Below are positions 8,891 to 18,131 of a DNA stretch of 64,000 nucleotides, piece by piece. Source of the DNA: Pollutibacter soli (lineage in GTDB: Bacteria > Bacteroidota > Bacteroidia > Chitinophagales > Chitinophagaceae). The position numbers and the translations under genes are program-made. How positions within the stretch are numbered: the stretch's first letter is position 1; every line of letters starts with the position of its first letter. The notes under the pieces were generated by a model. It was not told the origin of the DNA and searched no databases. It worked only from the letters and a program-made list of their open reading frames with translations. The stretch covers positions 464,292 to 528,291 of the forward strand of contig JARJHS010000003.1 in NCBI GenBank assembly GCA_029269725.1, given 5' to 3'.

Positions 8891-9748
8891 TCATTTTGCG
8901 AAAAGCATCTGACCTTTTTTACCGGTATCAATGCTATATAATTTTCCTTCTCCTGCTTCCGTTACTACCAATCCCAGGTCACCCCTGGTATCAAAAGCAC
9001 AATTTGTTGGATTAAGAGACGGGAGATGAATATGTCTGAATACGTTTCCATCTATGTCGGCAACTCTCACGGAACCTGTTCCATAAACAGCCACATATAA
9101 ATTTCCTTCTTCATCAAAAGCCATCCCATCGGGCCCGCCAGGGCCCTCAGGACCACCAATAGTACACCATGGCTCTTCTTCTGACCAAAAGCCACTCTCA
9201 TCGTCCCAACGACCTTTCCATAAGCGATGCTTATAGGTTTCAGCCATTATCAGATATTTTCCGTTTGCTGTAAATGCAATTCCATTCGGAAAATATTTAC
9301 CTGTTGTTATTTTTTTAACGGTACCGTCTTTCATCAACACACATGCATAACCGCCTGGCTCCTTCCGTGATTCCCCCGGACAGGTGAAAACCAGGTTGCC
9401 GGCTTTGTCAAATACGAGATCATTGGGTTTATTCAGTGGCTCACCTTTCACCTGGTTTATCAAAACAGAAACCTCTTTTGTTATCGGATTAAACATCCTG
9501 ACTTCACCAAAAAATGAATCGCAATACAGGATCATTCCCGACGCATCTATGGCAATTCCATTAGGCGCTCCACCTACATGGAATCTTTCTATTTTTCCCT
9601 GACGAAAGTTGACAAGGCTTTCTCCTTTCATCTCTACCAGCCACAAACTGCCGTCTGGAGCAAAAGCGGGACCTTCGGGAAATTTCAAGTCTTCAGCAAG
9701 TATCCTGATTTCCGGAATGGAAATATTTTTCATTGCCACTGTCTCCAT
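8891..9748 (-). CDS. SMP-30/gluconolactonase family protein
   Basis: A 285-residue six-bladed propeller protein of the SMP-30/LRE family. Visible motifs are the N-terminal KFPEGPAFAPDGSLWLVEM, the metal-site region NKPNDLVFDKAGN, KYFPNGIAFTANG and GPDGMAFDEEGNLYVAVYG. These carry the expected Glu, Asn and Asp ligands for a divalent metal. Family members hydrolyse sugar lactones to aldonic acids. There is no signal peptide, so it acts in the cytoplasm. It lies 5 bp after the LamG gene and 28 bp before the RraA gene, consistent with a lactonase step in the same pathway. Confidence 0.8.
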   Translation of the reverse strand: METVAMKNISIPEIRILAEDLKFPEGPAFAPDGSLWLVEMKGESLVNFRQGKIERFHVGGAPNGIAIDASGMILYCDSFFGEVRMFNPITKEVSVLINQVKGEPLNKPNDLVFDKAGNLVFTCPGESRKEPGGYACVLMKDGTVKKITTGKYFPNGIAFTANGKYLIMAETYKHRLWKGRWDDESGFWSEEEPWCTIGGPEGPGGPDGMAFDEEGNLYVAVYGTGSVRVADIDGNVFRHIHLPSLNPTNCAFDTRGDLGLVVTEAGEGKLYSIDTGKKGQMLFAK

Positions 9749-9753
9749 CTGTT

Positions 9754-10527
9754 TCAGGCTTTGGGTAAGGGGAAATCATTATGCAGTTTTTTTATCTCCG
9801 CCGCAGTCAGCGCGCGGTCAAATACCGCCAGGCCGCTGATCTGTCCCACAAAATCATTGCCCATTTCAGAAGAGCGATGAACCGCTGCCACAGTAAAATC
9901 GGAGCCATCTTTTCCACCATCAAAAATTCCGTCATCATACCTATATGGGTTACGTCCTGCACGCTCATCAAACTCGCCATTGTAATATGACTTTATCAGG
10001 TGACCATCATAAGTGAACGCGGCAAACGTCCACTCGTTATACCCCACTTTTTTTTCCCCTATTGATACATCCATGCACCAGCGTTCGCCAGGGGTTGGCC
10101 CACCTACGCCTGAAATATGGCCACATACCTGGTCACCACTCTCATACAATTGTATATCCAGAAACAGACAATACTGGCGTTTCTTATCTGTTTCGTTCCA
10201 CATACCTGCCACTGCTTCGCATTGCGAAAACGATTTCTTTTTTCTTTTCAACCAGGCCAGCACAGTCACTCCAGCATTCTGTCCATGAATATCTAACGCT
10301 CCGCATTTCTCACGCGGGATGAAAAGATATTCACCCTCCCTGATTTCGACTGAACTATTCCCGATCACACCACCTTCTACTATTTCCGGATTACCTTTTC
10401 CTTTTTCCAACTCATATACATATGTACCTCTGGAAGTAAAGGGATGTGCCCTGTTGAAATCCCAGCAACAAACCAACCCAGGGATGCTGAGAATGTTTGA
10501 AATGTCTTTATCCAGTTTATTATGCAT
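9754..10527 (-). CDS. LamG-like concanavalin-A fold protein without signal peptide
   Basis: A 257-residue protein from the ATG at 10525-10527. An upstream GTG at 10554 would overlap the transporter stop by 8 bp. The pattern GLVCCWDFN, VTVLAWLKRKKKSF, YNEWTFAAFTYDGHLIKSYYNGE and FVGQISGLAVFDRALTAAEIKKLH is a laminin-G-type jelly roll. Such domains are usually secreted, yet no signal sequence is visible from either start. It sits between the transporter and lactonase genes. It may be a cytosolic carbohydrate-binding or enzymatic protein; function is unknown. Confidence 0.7.
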   Translation of the reverse strand: MHNKLDKDISNILSIPGLVCCWDFNRAHPFTSRGTYVYELEKGKGNPEIVEGGVIGNSSVEIREGEYLFIPREKCGALDIHGQNAGVTVLAWLKRKKKSFSQCEAVAGMWNETDKKRQYCLFLDIQLYESGDQVCGHISGVGGPTPGERWCMDVSIGEKKVGYNEWTFAAFTYDGHLIKSYYNGEFDERAGRNPYRYDDGIFDGGKDGSDFTVAAVHRSSEMGNDFVGQISGLAVFDRALTAAEIKKLHNDFPLPKA

Positions 10528-10546
10528 TATCACGCTTCTTAAAAAT

Positions 10547-11815
10547 TTATACACTGCTTACCTGGTCTTTTCTAAAAAAGAAAATAACACCGAGAAATAT
10601 AAATACACTCCCGAGAAAATAGCTCACCCATAACCAGGATAACACTGCAGAAAGTCCCGTCGTTGGCTTTAATAACCCTAAAAAATAGGGTGAAAAAGCA
10701 CCGACAAGAAAAGCACACATCAGCATTAATCCTGCAGCAGAAGATCTGATCGCTGGTTTAACCACTTCGAAAAGGGATGCAAAAATGTTGGAGTCGTAGG
10801 CGCCACGAAAAATTCCAAAAAGAAACAATGCGATATATGTTCCCGACGAGGTTGATGCTGCTCCCATCCAGTAAATAAATGGAGCACCGCATAACAACGC
10901 CACAGCCTGCAATACGAGACGGTTGCGTGGATTTATTTTTGATAGTCTGTCAGCGAGGGCACCACCGATAATAACACCGATAAAGGCGCCGAGATGATGA
11001 TAGAACATGGAAGAAAATCCGGCATCGGTAAGGGAAAGTTTAAATTTATCTACAAGCAAGGATGGCATCCAGGTAAGGTAACCTACATTTACAAAAACCA
11101 TACATGCAAATGCTGCTGTAAGTAAAATGATTGTTGGCTTTTTACCAACAACTTTTGCCGTACTCATTATGCTTACCTTTTGCACATCCTGTGCGGGCGC
11201 ATCTTTTCTAAGTCTGAAAAAAATAATTATAGCAATCAGGATGCCCGCGCCACCAAAAAGATAAAATGCATTCCGCCAGCCATATTGCTGACCAATATAT
11301 CCGGCAATAAGTCCGCTTAAAATAATTCCGAAATAAACTGCAGTCTGATGTATTGCCAATGCAGAAGAGCGTCCTTTTTTATGCTCTTCGCTGATCAACG
11401 CATTTGCTGCCGGAGCATAAAAAGCTTCTCCTCCACCTGTAGCAATTCCCCGCAACAAAATAAACTGAACGACAGTACTGCTGATGCCGGTAGCCAAAGT
11501 TGCAACACTCCAGAATAAAAGACTGGAACCGATGATCGATTTGCGACTCCAGCGATCTCCAATAAATCCGGCAACGGGAACAAGCAGTCCGTAAGTCCAA
11601 ACCAATGAGGAAGCGATTAATCCCAACTCACTATCTGAAAGACCCAGGTCGTTTTTTATCAATGGCAGCACAACGCTGAAGATCTGCCTGTCAGCCTGGT
11701 TCAGAAAAAATGCAATCCACAACAGCACCAGCATTTCCCATTTGTAAAATCTGGAAACAGACGCGGCCTGCGCAGTTTCAGTCAGTGGGCGATATGTTTC
11801 CGGTATTCCCGACAT
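10547..11815 (-). CDS. MFS transporter, anion:cation symporter-like
   Basis: About 422 residues from the ATG at 11813-11815 (a GTG at 11821 is also possible). Twelve hydrophobic segments are visible. The early motif FLNQADRQIFSVVLPLIKNDLGLSDSELG and the loop GFIGDRWSRKSIIG match MFS sugar-acid transporters such as the hexuronate/phthalate group. It is an inner-membrane permease, presumably importing the mono- or oligosaccharide, or acid, released by the glycosidases of the operon. The GH2 gene ends 6 bp before it, so translation may be coupled. Confidence 0.85.
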   Translation of the reverse strand: MSGIPETYRPLTETAQAASVSRFYKWEMLVLLWIAFFLNQADRQIFSVVLPLIKNDLGLSDSELGLIASSLVWTYGLLVPVAGFIGDRWSRKSIIGSSLLFWSVATLATGISSTVVQFILLRGIATGGGEAFYAPAANALISEEHKKGRSSALAIHQTAVYFGIILSGLIAGYIGQQYGWRNAFYLFGGAGILIAIIIFFRLRKDAPAQDVQKVSIMSTAKVVGKKPTIILLTAAFACMVFVNVGYLTWMPSLLVDKFKLSLTDAGFSSMFYHHLGAFIGVIIGGALADRLSKINPRNRLVLQAVALLCGAPFIYWMGAASTSSGTYIALFLFGIFRGAYDSNIFASLFEVVKPAIRSSAAGLMLMCAFLVGAFSPYFLGLLKPTTGLSAVLSWLWVSYFLGSVFIFLGVIFFFRKDQVSSV

Positions 11816-11821
11816 GGGCAC

Positions 11822-14671
11822 TTATTTAACTGATACTTTTACGGGTGAAGCATTCCACGCACTCAGTTCCAGTTTTGCATTATCCTTTTTGTCCCGCCAT
11901 AATACATGCACAGTGATTTGTTTTGTTTCACCAGGTTGCAACCATATGAAATTATCCGAAGCATAAAATGCACGCTTTACACCGGTGACATCAACCTTCG
12001 TCATAAAAGCAGGAACAGGACCCGTATTTTTTATACTCACTACCAGATCAGATTCTGTTGATGAAAGTTCTTTCTGTGAAAGCAGCGTTACTGAAAGTTT
12101 AGTTTTCGTGGCTGCTGAAACCGGTTTCAGCCAGGGGCCTTTATCCAATGTTATCCAGGCAATTGGTTTGTTTATATACTCCTCGTAAAATGTTTTGTCT
12201 TCCATTTTACTCAAAGACCTTGGAAAATAAACAGAACGGGAGAAAACGGTTCCATCTTCAGCTTTCAGTTCAGCCACAATAAATATAAACCGGTCACGGT
12301 AATCTGAGGGGATCGTGAAACTGCCGGAGGCAATTTCAGTAACAGCTGTTTCGGCCGGAACAATTGCCGTGCTTTCCTTCTCCGCCAGTTTTTTAAACCG
12401 GTCGTCATATACGGTTATAGATGCCCGATAGTTAGCCCCTTTTGGTGAAACTGCGTTTGTGACCTTAAGGTTCAGATCCATTTTTTCACCGGGAGCCCAG
12501 AGAAGTCTTGGTATGTCAAGTGCGATATGTGTAGGTTCGTATGTCCTTTTCAGAAAATAATACGGCGCTCCTGCATGCCCGAACCAATCCATCATCTGGA
12601 TGGCAATCACCGGCCAGTGCCGCTTGAATACCCAGGGCATCAAACCGGTTGTAACCGGGTAATTGCCCTGCATTTTTTCGGACAGGATCTGGTAAAATTC
12701 GCCGGCGCCGATTTGTGATGCTTCTGTAACGGATTCTATTGTCGGGTCATGCATATCGCTGATATGCGATGCACGACTCAGCATACGAGGTACGCGGCCC
12801 GGGCCGTATTCGGTAAAATGATGAATGAATTCGGGATGTGAACGTGCAAAACCGGTATCCCACATTCTTCCCAGTTCTTTGAATTCCTTGCTATCAACTG
12901 TTTCATAAAACAAGCCTGCTTCAGGCATACTATGCATCCCGGTTTCAGAAACCCAGGCTTCTTTTCCATAGCTTCGGTTATACCATACCGGATCCATATC
13001 CGGATACACGTGAATGCTTCCGCCATCGGGCGTTGTACGCACAAAAAAACGCGAGGGATCAAAAGTTCTCAGGTTTCTTTCCAGGATGCCAATCGACATT
13101 GCGTTTCCGTAGGAATACGGATTGAACTCATTGCCTCCACACCAGATCACCAGGGAGGGATGATTGCGTAACCTGAAAATATTCTGTACTACCTGTGCTT
13201 CCCATATATCCTGTGGGTACTCAGGTGTATCCTGGTTACCGATAGGAAAATCCTGCCACACCATAATTCCCATCTCATTACACAACTCAAATAGAGTATT
13301 GGTCTCCAGCAGACCTCCCCCCCAGATGCGTATCAGTTGAACACCCATTTCCTTTGCAGCACTTAAAGTCCAGCGATAACGTTCACGTGAGGTTTCGAGA
13401 AGAATATCCTGTGGGGTGAAATTCATTCCCTTAACAAATATCTTCCGGCCATTGATCACGAATTGCCAGTTTTCAAAATTGTCCTCTGTCCGTGGACCAG
13501 TACTCACTACCCTTTCAATTGTGCGGATTCCGTATTCAAATTCATTTTTGTCAATTACGCGACCATCTTTTTTCAATGAGAGCCGTATTTTGTATAGATT
13601 CGGTTTCCCGAGACCGTTAGGGTACCATAGTTTCGGATCCGGAATAGTAATATCTTCTTCCATCCAGTTTCGTCCCTCATATACTTTCAGCGGAAACTCT
13701 TTCTGATATTTGGGAGAACTATTTTCAACCAATTCAACAAGAACCGAAATCGTACCATCCACAGGTTTGAATTTCACACCGTATTCATTCGGATGGCGGA
13801 TCTGAGCGTTAGACCAGGGATGCAATCGTTGCTGCAATGAATGTTCATTTGCCAGTACTTCAGCTGAGAGATGAAGTATTGCTTCTCTGGTGCCGATGCT
13901 TTTTGTAACCAGGTAAGGTCGCTCCAGCTGAATTTTCGGAGCGATTTCCAATCTTGCTCCCTGCCACATGCCCAACGAGAAAAATGCTTCGCCACCTGAA
14001 CCGCCGGAAATGACCCACGGCTTTATGATTCTTCCGCTGGCTCTTGGATTATAACCTTTTCTTTTATTCAGATCTATTTCGCCGGTACGGGTCCTCGGTA
14101 AATTCTGATCCTGATAGTCCGGTCGATTGTTCCAGTTCCCTGCCATCAGTTCAACAACGATCCTGTTTTCTTTACCGGGTTGAATAAAGCGACTTACTTC
14201 GATATTCGGTCCGCCAAACATACCTTCGTGCACCCCGAGAAGGGAATCGTTGAGCCATACCCGTGAGAAATAATCAATTCCGTCGAAACAGAGAAAAACA
14301 TACTGCTCCTTTGCAGATTCCGGTACAATAAAGGCACGTGAATAGTACCACACTTTTGCATCTGTCCACCTGTATTGTTCTGAATTTAAATGATAATATG
14401 GGTGCGGAAGTTTACCAGCCTTATTCAACGACCAATGTATGGAGTTCGGAACGGTGGTGATGAAAGGATCTTTTCGCTGTGATAGATCTTTCAACCCGGT
14501 TATCTGCGAATCCAGGTATGAAAGCTCCCATTCTCCGGAAAGATCCAGATGCTGACCAGTGGCACGGGGTGTAATATACCAGGGTTGCCAAAGTTGTTTG
14601 ACTTGTTGCTGACCGAAACCTGCAAATGCATAACAGGTCAGCAGCGCTGAAAATAGAATTTTTCTGTACAT
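11822..14671 (-). CDS. Glycoside hydrolase family 2 protein, beta-mannosidase-like
   Basis: About 949 residues from the ATG at 14669-14671 with a signal peptide (KILFSALLTCYAFAGFGQ). Order of parts: sugar-binding jelly roll (VWYYSRAFIVPES), immunoglobulin-like domain, TIM barrel from about residue 400 and a C-terminal sandwich. The catalytic acid/base is the Glu of CGGNE (about 516). The nucleophile candidate is the Glu of WVSETG (about 577). WGGGLLE and VWQDFPIGN are typical of beta-mannosidase/glucosaminidase-type GH2. Exact sugar specificity cannot be fixed. It lies in the susCD operon, so it trims imported or periplasmic oligosaccharides. Confidence 0.8.
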   Translation of the reverse strand: MYRKILFSALLTCYAFAGFGQQQVKQLWQPWYITPRATGQHLDLSGEWELSYLDSQITGLKDLSQRKDPFITTVPNSIHWSLNKAGKLPHPYYHLNSEQYRWTDAKVWYYSRAFIVPESAKEQYVFLCFDGIDYFSRVWLNDSLLGVHEGMFGGPNIEVSRFIQPGKENRIVVELMAGNWNNRPDYQDQNLPRTRTGEIDLNKRKGYNPRASGRIIKPWVISGGSGGEAFFSLGMWQGARLEIAPKIQLERPYLVTKSIGTREAILHLSAEVLANEHSLQQRLHPWSNAQIRHPNEYGVKFKPVDGTISVLVELVENSSPKYQKEFPLKVYEGRNWMEEDITIPDPKLWYPNGLGKPNLYKIRLSLKKDGRVIDKNEFEYGIRTIERVVSTGPRTEDNFENWQFVINGRKIFVKGMNFTPQDILLETSRERYRWTLSAAKEMGVQLIRIWGGGLLETNTLFELCNEMGIMVWQDFPIGNQDTPEYPQDIWEAQVVQNIFRLRNHPSLVIWCGGNEFNPYSYGNAMSIGILERNLRTFDPSRFFVRTTPDGGSIHVYPDMDPVWYNRSYGKEAWVSETGMHSMPEAGLFYETVDSKEFKELGRMWDTGFARSHPEFIHHFTEYGPGRVPRMLSRASHISDMHDPTIESVTEASQIGAGEFYQILSEKMQGNYPVTTGLMPWVFKRHWPVIAIQMMDWFGHAGAPYYFLKRTYEPTHIALDIPRLLWAPGEKMDLNLKVTNAVSPKGANYRASITVYDDRFKKLAEKESTAIVPAETAVTEIASGSFTIPSDYRDRFIFIVAELKAEDGTVFSRSVYFPRSLSKMEDKTFYEEYINKPIAWITLDKGPWLKPVSAATKTKLSVTLLSQKELSSTESDLVVSIKNTGPVPAFMTKVDVTGVKRAFYASDNFIWLQPGETKQITVHVLWRDKKDNAKLELSAWNASPVKVSVK

Positions 14672-14762
14672 CAATTTGTTTTTAAACAGGCCCTGATTAT
14701 CTATCGGTTGCCGGCATTAACATTGATTCGTTGTAATGTTCCGAACTGATATTTCCATTAAA

Positions 14763-15548
14763 TCAGGATGTATATTTTTTTGACTTTTCGTAGCCATGTT
14801 TCAGCAACCATCCCCCGTCAATTGTAATTGTTGATCCCGTCATATAAGTTGCAGAAGCAATAAGGTTTGTTATCAAAACCGCAATCTCTTCCGGCTGTCC
14901 CAGTCTGTGCATCGGAATATTCTCATTGACCAGCGCCAGTTTCTCCTCATCACGCCATACGTCTTCATTCATCGTCGTTTGAATTGCACCGATAGCCAGC
15001 GTATTCACTTTTATATTGTGTGGTGCAAGCTCCAGCGCAACGCCTTTCATTAAGGTTTCAAGCGCTCCTTTACTTGCTCCGTACACGCTCTGTCCTATAC
15101 CCGGCTGTATAGCGTTGATAGATGTAATTGTATAAATGTTTCCCTGGATATTGTCCGCCACCATCATTCCTGCAATGGTTTGCGTGATAAAAAAAGTTCC
15201 TCTGAAATTGACATTCATGAAATGATCGACATCCGATGCGGTGAAATCAAGAAAATGTTTTTTGTATGAAACACCCGAATTGTTTACCAGGATATCGATC
15301 TTACCGAAAGCCTGCCACGCAGTTTTTGCAATCGTCATTGCACCTTCAGCTGTACCAATGGATCCCTGGATTAGTTGAACCTTTACATCCGATTTAATTA
15401 TTTCAGTTGCTGTTTCCTTTGCAGCATCTTCATCTTCCAGGTAATGAAGAATGATATCAGCGCCTTCTTTTGCCAGTTGCAATGCAATGGCTTTTCCAAT
15501 TCCTCCGGAAGCTCCCGTCACCAGAGCCTTTTTTTTTGAAAGCCTCAT
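14763..15548 (-). CDS. Short-chain dehydrogenase/reductase
   Basis: A 261-residue classical SDR. It has the Rossmann glycine motif TGASGGIGKAI (about 12-22), NNSGVS, the catalytic serine region TITSINA, and YGASKGALE with the Tyr-x3-Lys pair. The C-terminal TGSTITIDGGW is standard for NAD(P)-dependent SDRs. It sits 12 bp after the dehydratase-like gene. With the lactonase it would make an aldose-to-aldonate module; a ketoreductase role is the main alternative. Cofactor preference is not clear from the sequence. Confidence 0.8.
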   Translation of the reverse strand: MRLSKKKALVTGASGGIGKAIALQLAKEGADIILHYLEDEDAAKETATEIIKSDVKVQLIQGSIGTAEGAMTIAKTAWQAFGKIDILVNNSGVSYKKHFLDFTASDVDHFMNVNFRGTFFITQTIAGMMVADNIQGNIYTITSINAIQPGIGQSVYGASKGALETLMKGVALELAPHNIKVNTLAIGAIQTTMNEDVWRDEEKLALVNENIPMHRLGQPEEIAVLITNLIASATYMTGSTITIDGGWLLKHGYEKSKKYTS

Positions 15549-15560
15549 TCTTATTTATTT

Positions 15561-16751
15561 TTAAATACCACCTACAATAGGGTACCATTCCGGCCTGCGT
15601 GGATCCTGATGAAATCTCGCGTAGTAATCACCCTTTTCTTCATAGTATTTTTCGTAGAATTTCATTTTATCCTCATCAAGCGTAACACCCAATCCCGCAC
15701 CTGAAGGCACTTTGATACAACCGTTTTTGTACTGCATCAACCCGCCTTCGATAATATCATCTGTCAGGTAATGATAATGCGCGTCGCCTGCAAATGTCAT
15801 CGTCGGAATAGTAGACGCTGTGTGTAACATAGCAGCGAGTTCAATTCCAAACTCTGCACCACTATGCATAGCAATACCGAGGTTGAATGTGTTGCAGATC
15901 GCAGCGAGATCCTTCACGCCTTTAGGACCTTCCCAGTAATGAATATCTGTTAAAACAATATCAACAGCGCCCATGCGTATCGCAGGTGCCAGGTCATCAA
16001 ACCTTGCCGGATACATATTGGTAGCAACAGGAATTCTCACCTGCGACCGCACTGCAGCATTACCCTGCAAACCCCAGGAAGGATCCTCAAAATATTCCAG
16101 GTTCAGATCTTCCAGGCGCCTACCAATCTGTACTGCTGTAGGAACAGACCATACGCCGTTGGGATCAATTCTCAATCCGAATTCGTCTCCGAGTCGCTTT
16201 CTGCACAGTTCAAGAACACGCGCTTCTTCCGATGGTTTTTCAACGCCGGCTTTCAGCTTCATAGCATTTACACCAAGTGTTTCATGCAGCTCAACACAAT
16301 AGTCGGCAAGATCTTCGGCAGAGGCATCATCACCTCCGCCCGGCCGATCATATCGCCAGAACAAATAGCCAATCATCGGCATTTCCTGCCTTACGCTTCC
16401 ACCCAACAAATCGCTCAAAGGCCGGTTAAGCATCTTACCCTGGATATCCAGGCATGCCATTTCTATTGCAGCGTAAAGCCTAGCATTAGAGAGATAATAA
16501 ATACTGCGTAATACTTTTAATTTAATTGTTTCAAGATGAAACGGATCAAGCCCGATGATGCGCGGTTTCAATTTCTGCAAAGCACCACGCTGATCACCTC
16601 CGCCGACTTCTCCCAAACCAATGATTCCTTCATCAGTAACAAGCTCAAGTATCGTCCTTAAAAAATAACCAGGATGAACGCCGGTGTTGTGGCGCAATTG
16701 TGCATTCAGTGGAATTGCTACACAACGTGTTTTCAGATCAACAATTTTCAT
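15561..16751 (-). CDS. Enolase-superfamily sugar-acid dehydratase, glucarate-dehydratase-like
   Basis: A 396-residue protein. The capping domain is followed by a barrel with a full catalytic set: K165-x-K167 (MKLKAG), D196 and N198 (RIDPNG), E222 (YFEDP), N245 (ATNMY), D269 (VLTDIH) and H296 (AMHSG). The Lys-x-Lys, Asp-x-Asn, Glu, Asn, Asp, His order is that of the glucarate dehydratase subgroup. The predicted reaction is dehydration of an aldarate or aldonate to a 2-keto-3-deoxy acid. The gene starts 9 bp after the GH10 gene and ends 12 bp before the SDR gene. Confidence 0.8.
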   Translation of the reverse strand: MKIVDLKTRCVAIPLNAQLRHNTGVHPGYFLRTILELVTDEGIIGLGEVGGGDQRGALQKLKPRIIGLDPFHLETIKLKVLRSIYYLSNARLYAAIEMACLDIQGKMLNRPLSDLLGGSVRQEMPMIGYLFWRYDRPGGGDDASAEDLADYCVELHETLGVNAMKLKAGVEKPSEEARVLELCRKRLGDEFGLRIDPNGVWSVPTAVQIGRRLEDLNLEYFEDPSWGLQGNAAVRSQVRIPVATNMYPARFDDLAPAIRMGAVDIVLTDIHYWEGPKGVKDLAAICNTFNLGIAMHSGAEFGIELAAMLHTASTIPTMTFAGDAHYHYLTDDIIEGGLMQYKNGCIKVPSGAGLGVTLDEDKMKFYEKYYEEKGDYYARFHQDPRRPEWYPIVGGI

Positions 16752-16760
16752 ATTTTGTTT

Positions 16761-18089
16761 CTATAAGATGGTGGCTGAATGCTTACCATCTTTATTGAAA
16801 ATAATTTTTTGTTTTGTAATTTTCTTACCCTGCTTAACGGTAACCTCATAAGAGCCGAAAAAACCCTTAAAACTGAAGTTATCCCCTGTATTCAGTTTCG
16901 CTTTGATATTCGTTTTCCATTCCACGTTGATCAGCTTTTTCAATTCATCATACGCTGGCTTTGGAGAAAAATCGTTGTTTACAAAACCTCCGTTCCATTT
17001 GTCTTCACCCTTTACTGCGGTACCATCTACTACATTCCACCAGATGATTGCTTCGACGGCAGGATGACTGAACCATAACCTGTAAAAATTGCGTGTCAGC
17101 TTTGCCTGGTTTTGCTGACCTGTCGCGTTGTTAGGCAAACTTGGAATCGTGATTTCAGAAATATGAAGAGGTTTGTTGTATCTACCGTACAGATCCAGAA
17201 CAGCGAACATTTGCTTTGGCTGCATAGCCTTCCCTGCAAGCACATCATAGTGAAGTTGCTCATTAAAAAAATGAAACTGTAAACCGATCGCATCAATCTT
17301 TGCTCCACGAAGAAACAGATTGCGGATAAGCATATTGTAAGGACTGTATTCATGCACGTTACCCTGCCAGACTGAAGTGACTTCATTGATCATCAGCTTT
17401 GTTGATGCGGGAAATACCTTTGCAGCCTCAACAAATGAACTGTATACGTAGTCCTCAGGCATAATGACCTGGGGAAAATGATGTAGTGATTCATTCACCA
17501 CGTCCCATGTCTGTATAGCAGAATTCCCGTAATGCTTTGCGATGATATCGATGCGGTTTTTTATTGCAGCCTGAATCTGCAATGTATCTTTTGACAGCCA
17601 GTCCGGCACTGAATGTGTTGGATTGTTCCACACAAGGGTATGCCCCTTGGGAGTGATGTTGTATTTTCTACAGAACCCGAGAACTACATCCGGCGGTGGT
17701 CTGCGATAAATCGGTTCACTTGTTGAATCAAAACGTAGTTTTCCAGGTTGGGGCTCCAAAGTCTTCCAGTAAAACGGTACCGTAGCAAGGTTGAATACCG
17801 ATGCAAATATTTTTTCATACTCCAGGTTTTTTTCTTTGGTATCGAATCCCTGCACCATAAATCCATTCGCGCCAAAAAAAAACTCGTTGTCCAACTGGTG
17901 AATTTCAATTTCAGTTGTTCCCTTGTATTGCGGGAACTGAATTGAAAAATCAGCCATACGATTGTTTTCAATACCCTTACGAATACGCTGTTCAACGTCA
18001 GGATCATTCCATAGTGAATCCAGTGCCGTCTGCGAATGAAGAGATACTGATAAAAAAAGACAAAGAATTCCGGAAAGAAATTTTTGCAT
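16761..18089 (-). CDS. Glycoside hydrolase family 10 (endo-xylanase-like)
   Basis: A 442-residue exported protein (signal MQKFLSGILCLFLSVSLHSQ). The GH10 barrel is clear: HTLVWNNPTHSVPDW, the acid/base Glu200 in WDVVNES and the nucleophile Glu312 in LHISEITIP, then IIWWNVVDGTAVKGEDKWNGGFVNNDFSPKPAY. The acid/base and nucleophile contexts differ slightly from textbook xylanases (NES for NEA, ISEI for ITEL), so the backbone may be xylan or a related glycan. It lies 42 bp after susD, as in many polysaccharide utilization loci. Confidence 0.8.
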   Translation of the reverse strand: MQKFLSGILCLFLSVSLHSQTALDSLWNDPDVEQRIRKGIENNRMADFSIQFPQYKGTTEIEIHQLDNEFFFGANGFMVQGFDTKEKNLEYEKIFASVFNLATVPFYWKTLEPQPGKLRFDSTSEPIYRRPPPDVVLGFCRKYNITPKGHTLVWNNPTHSVPDWLSKDTLQIQAAIKNRIDIIAKHYGNSAIQTWDVVNESLHHFPQVIMPEDYVYSSFVEAAKVFPASTKLMINEVTSVWQGNVHEYSPYNMLIRNLFLRGAKIDAIGLQFHFFNEQLHYDVLAGKAMQPKQMFAVLDLYGRYNKPLHISEITIPSLPNNATGQQNQAKLTRNFYRLWFSHPAVEAIIWWNVVDGTAVKGEDKWNGGFVNNDFSPKPAYDELKKLINVEWKTNIKAKLNTGDNFSFKGFFGSYEVTVKQGKKITKQKIIFNKDGKHSATIL

Positions 18090-18131
18090 ATACTTTATTG
18101 CCTTGGTTTGTAGTTGCAGAAGATGTCGTTA

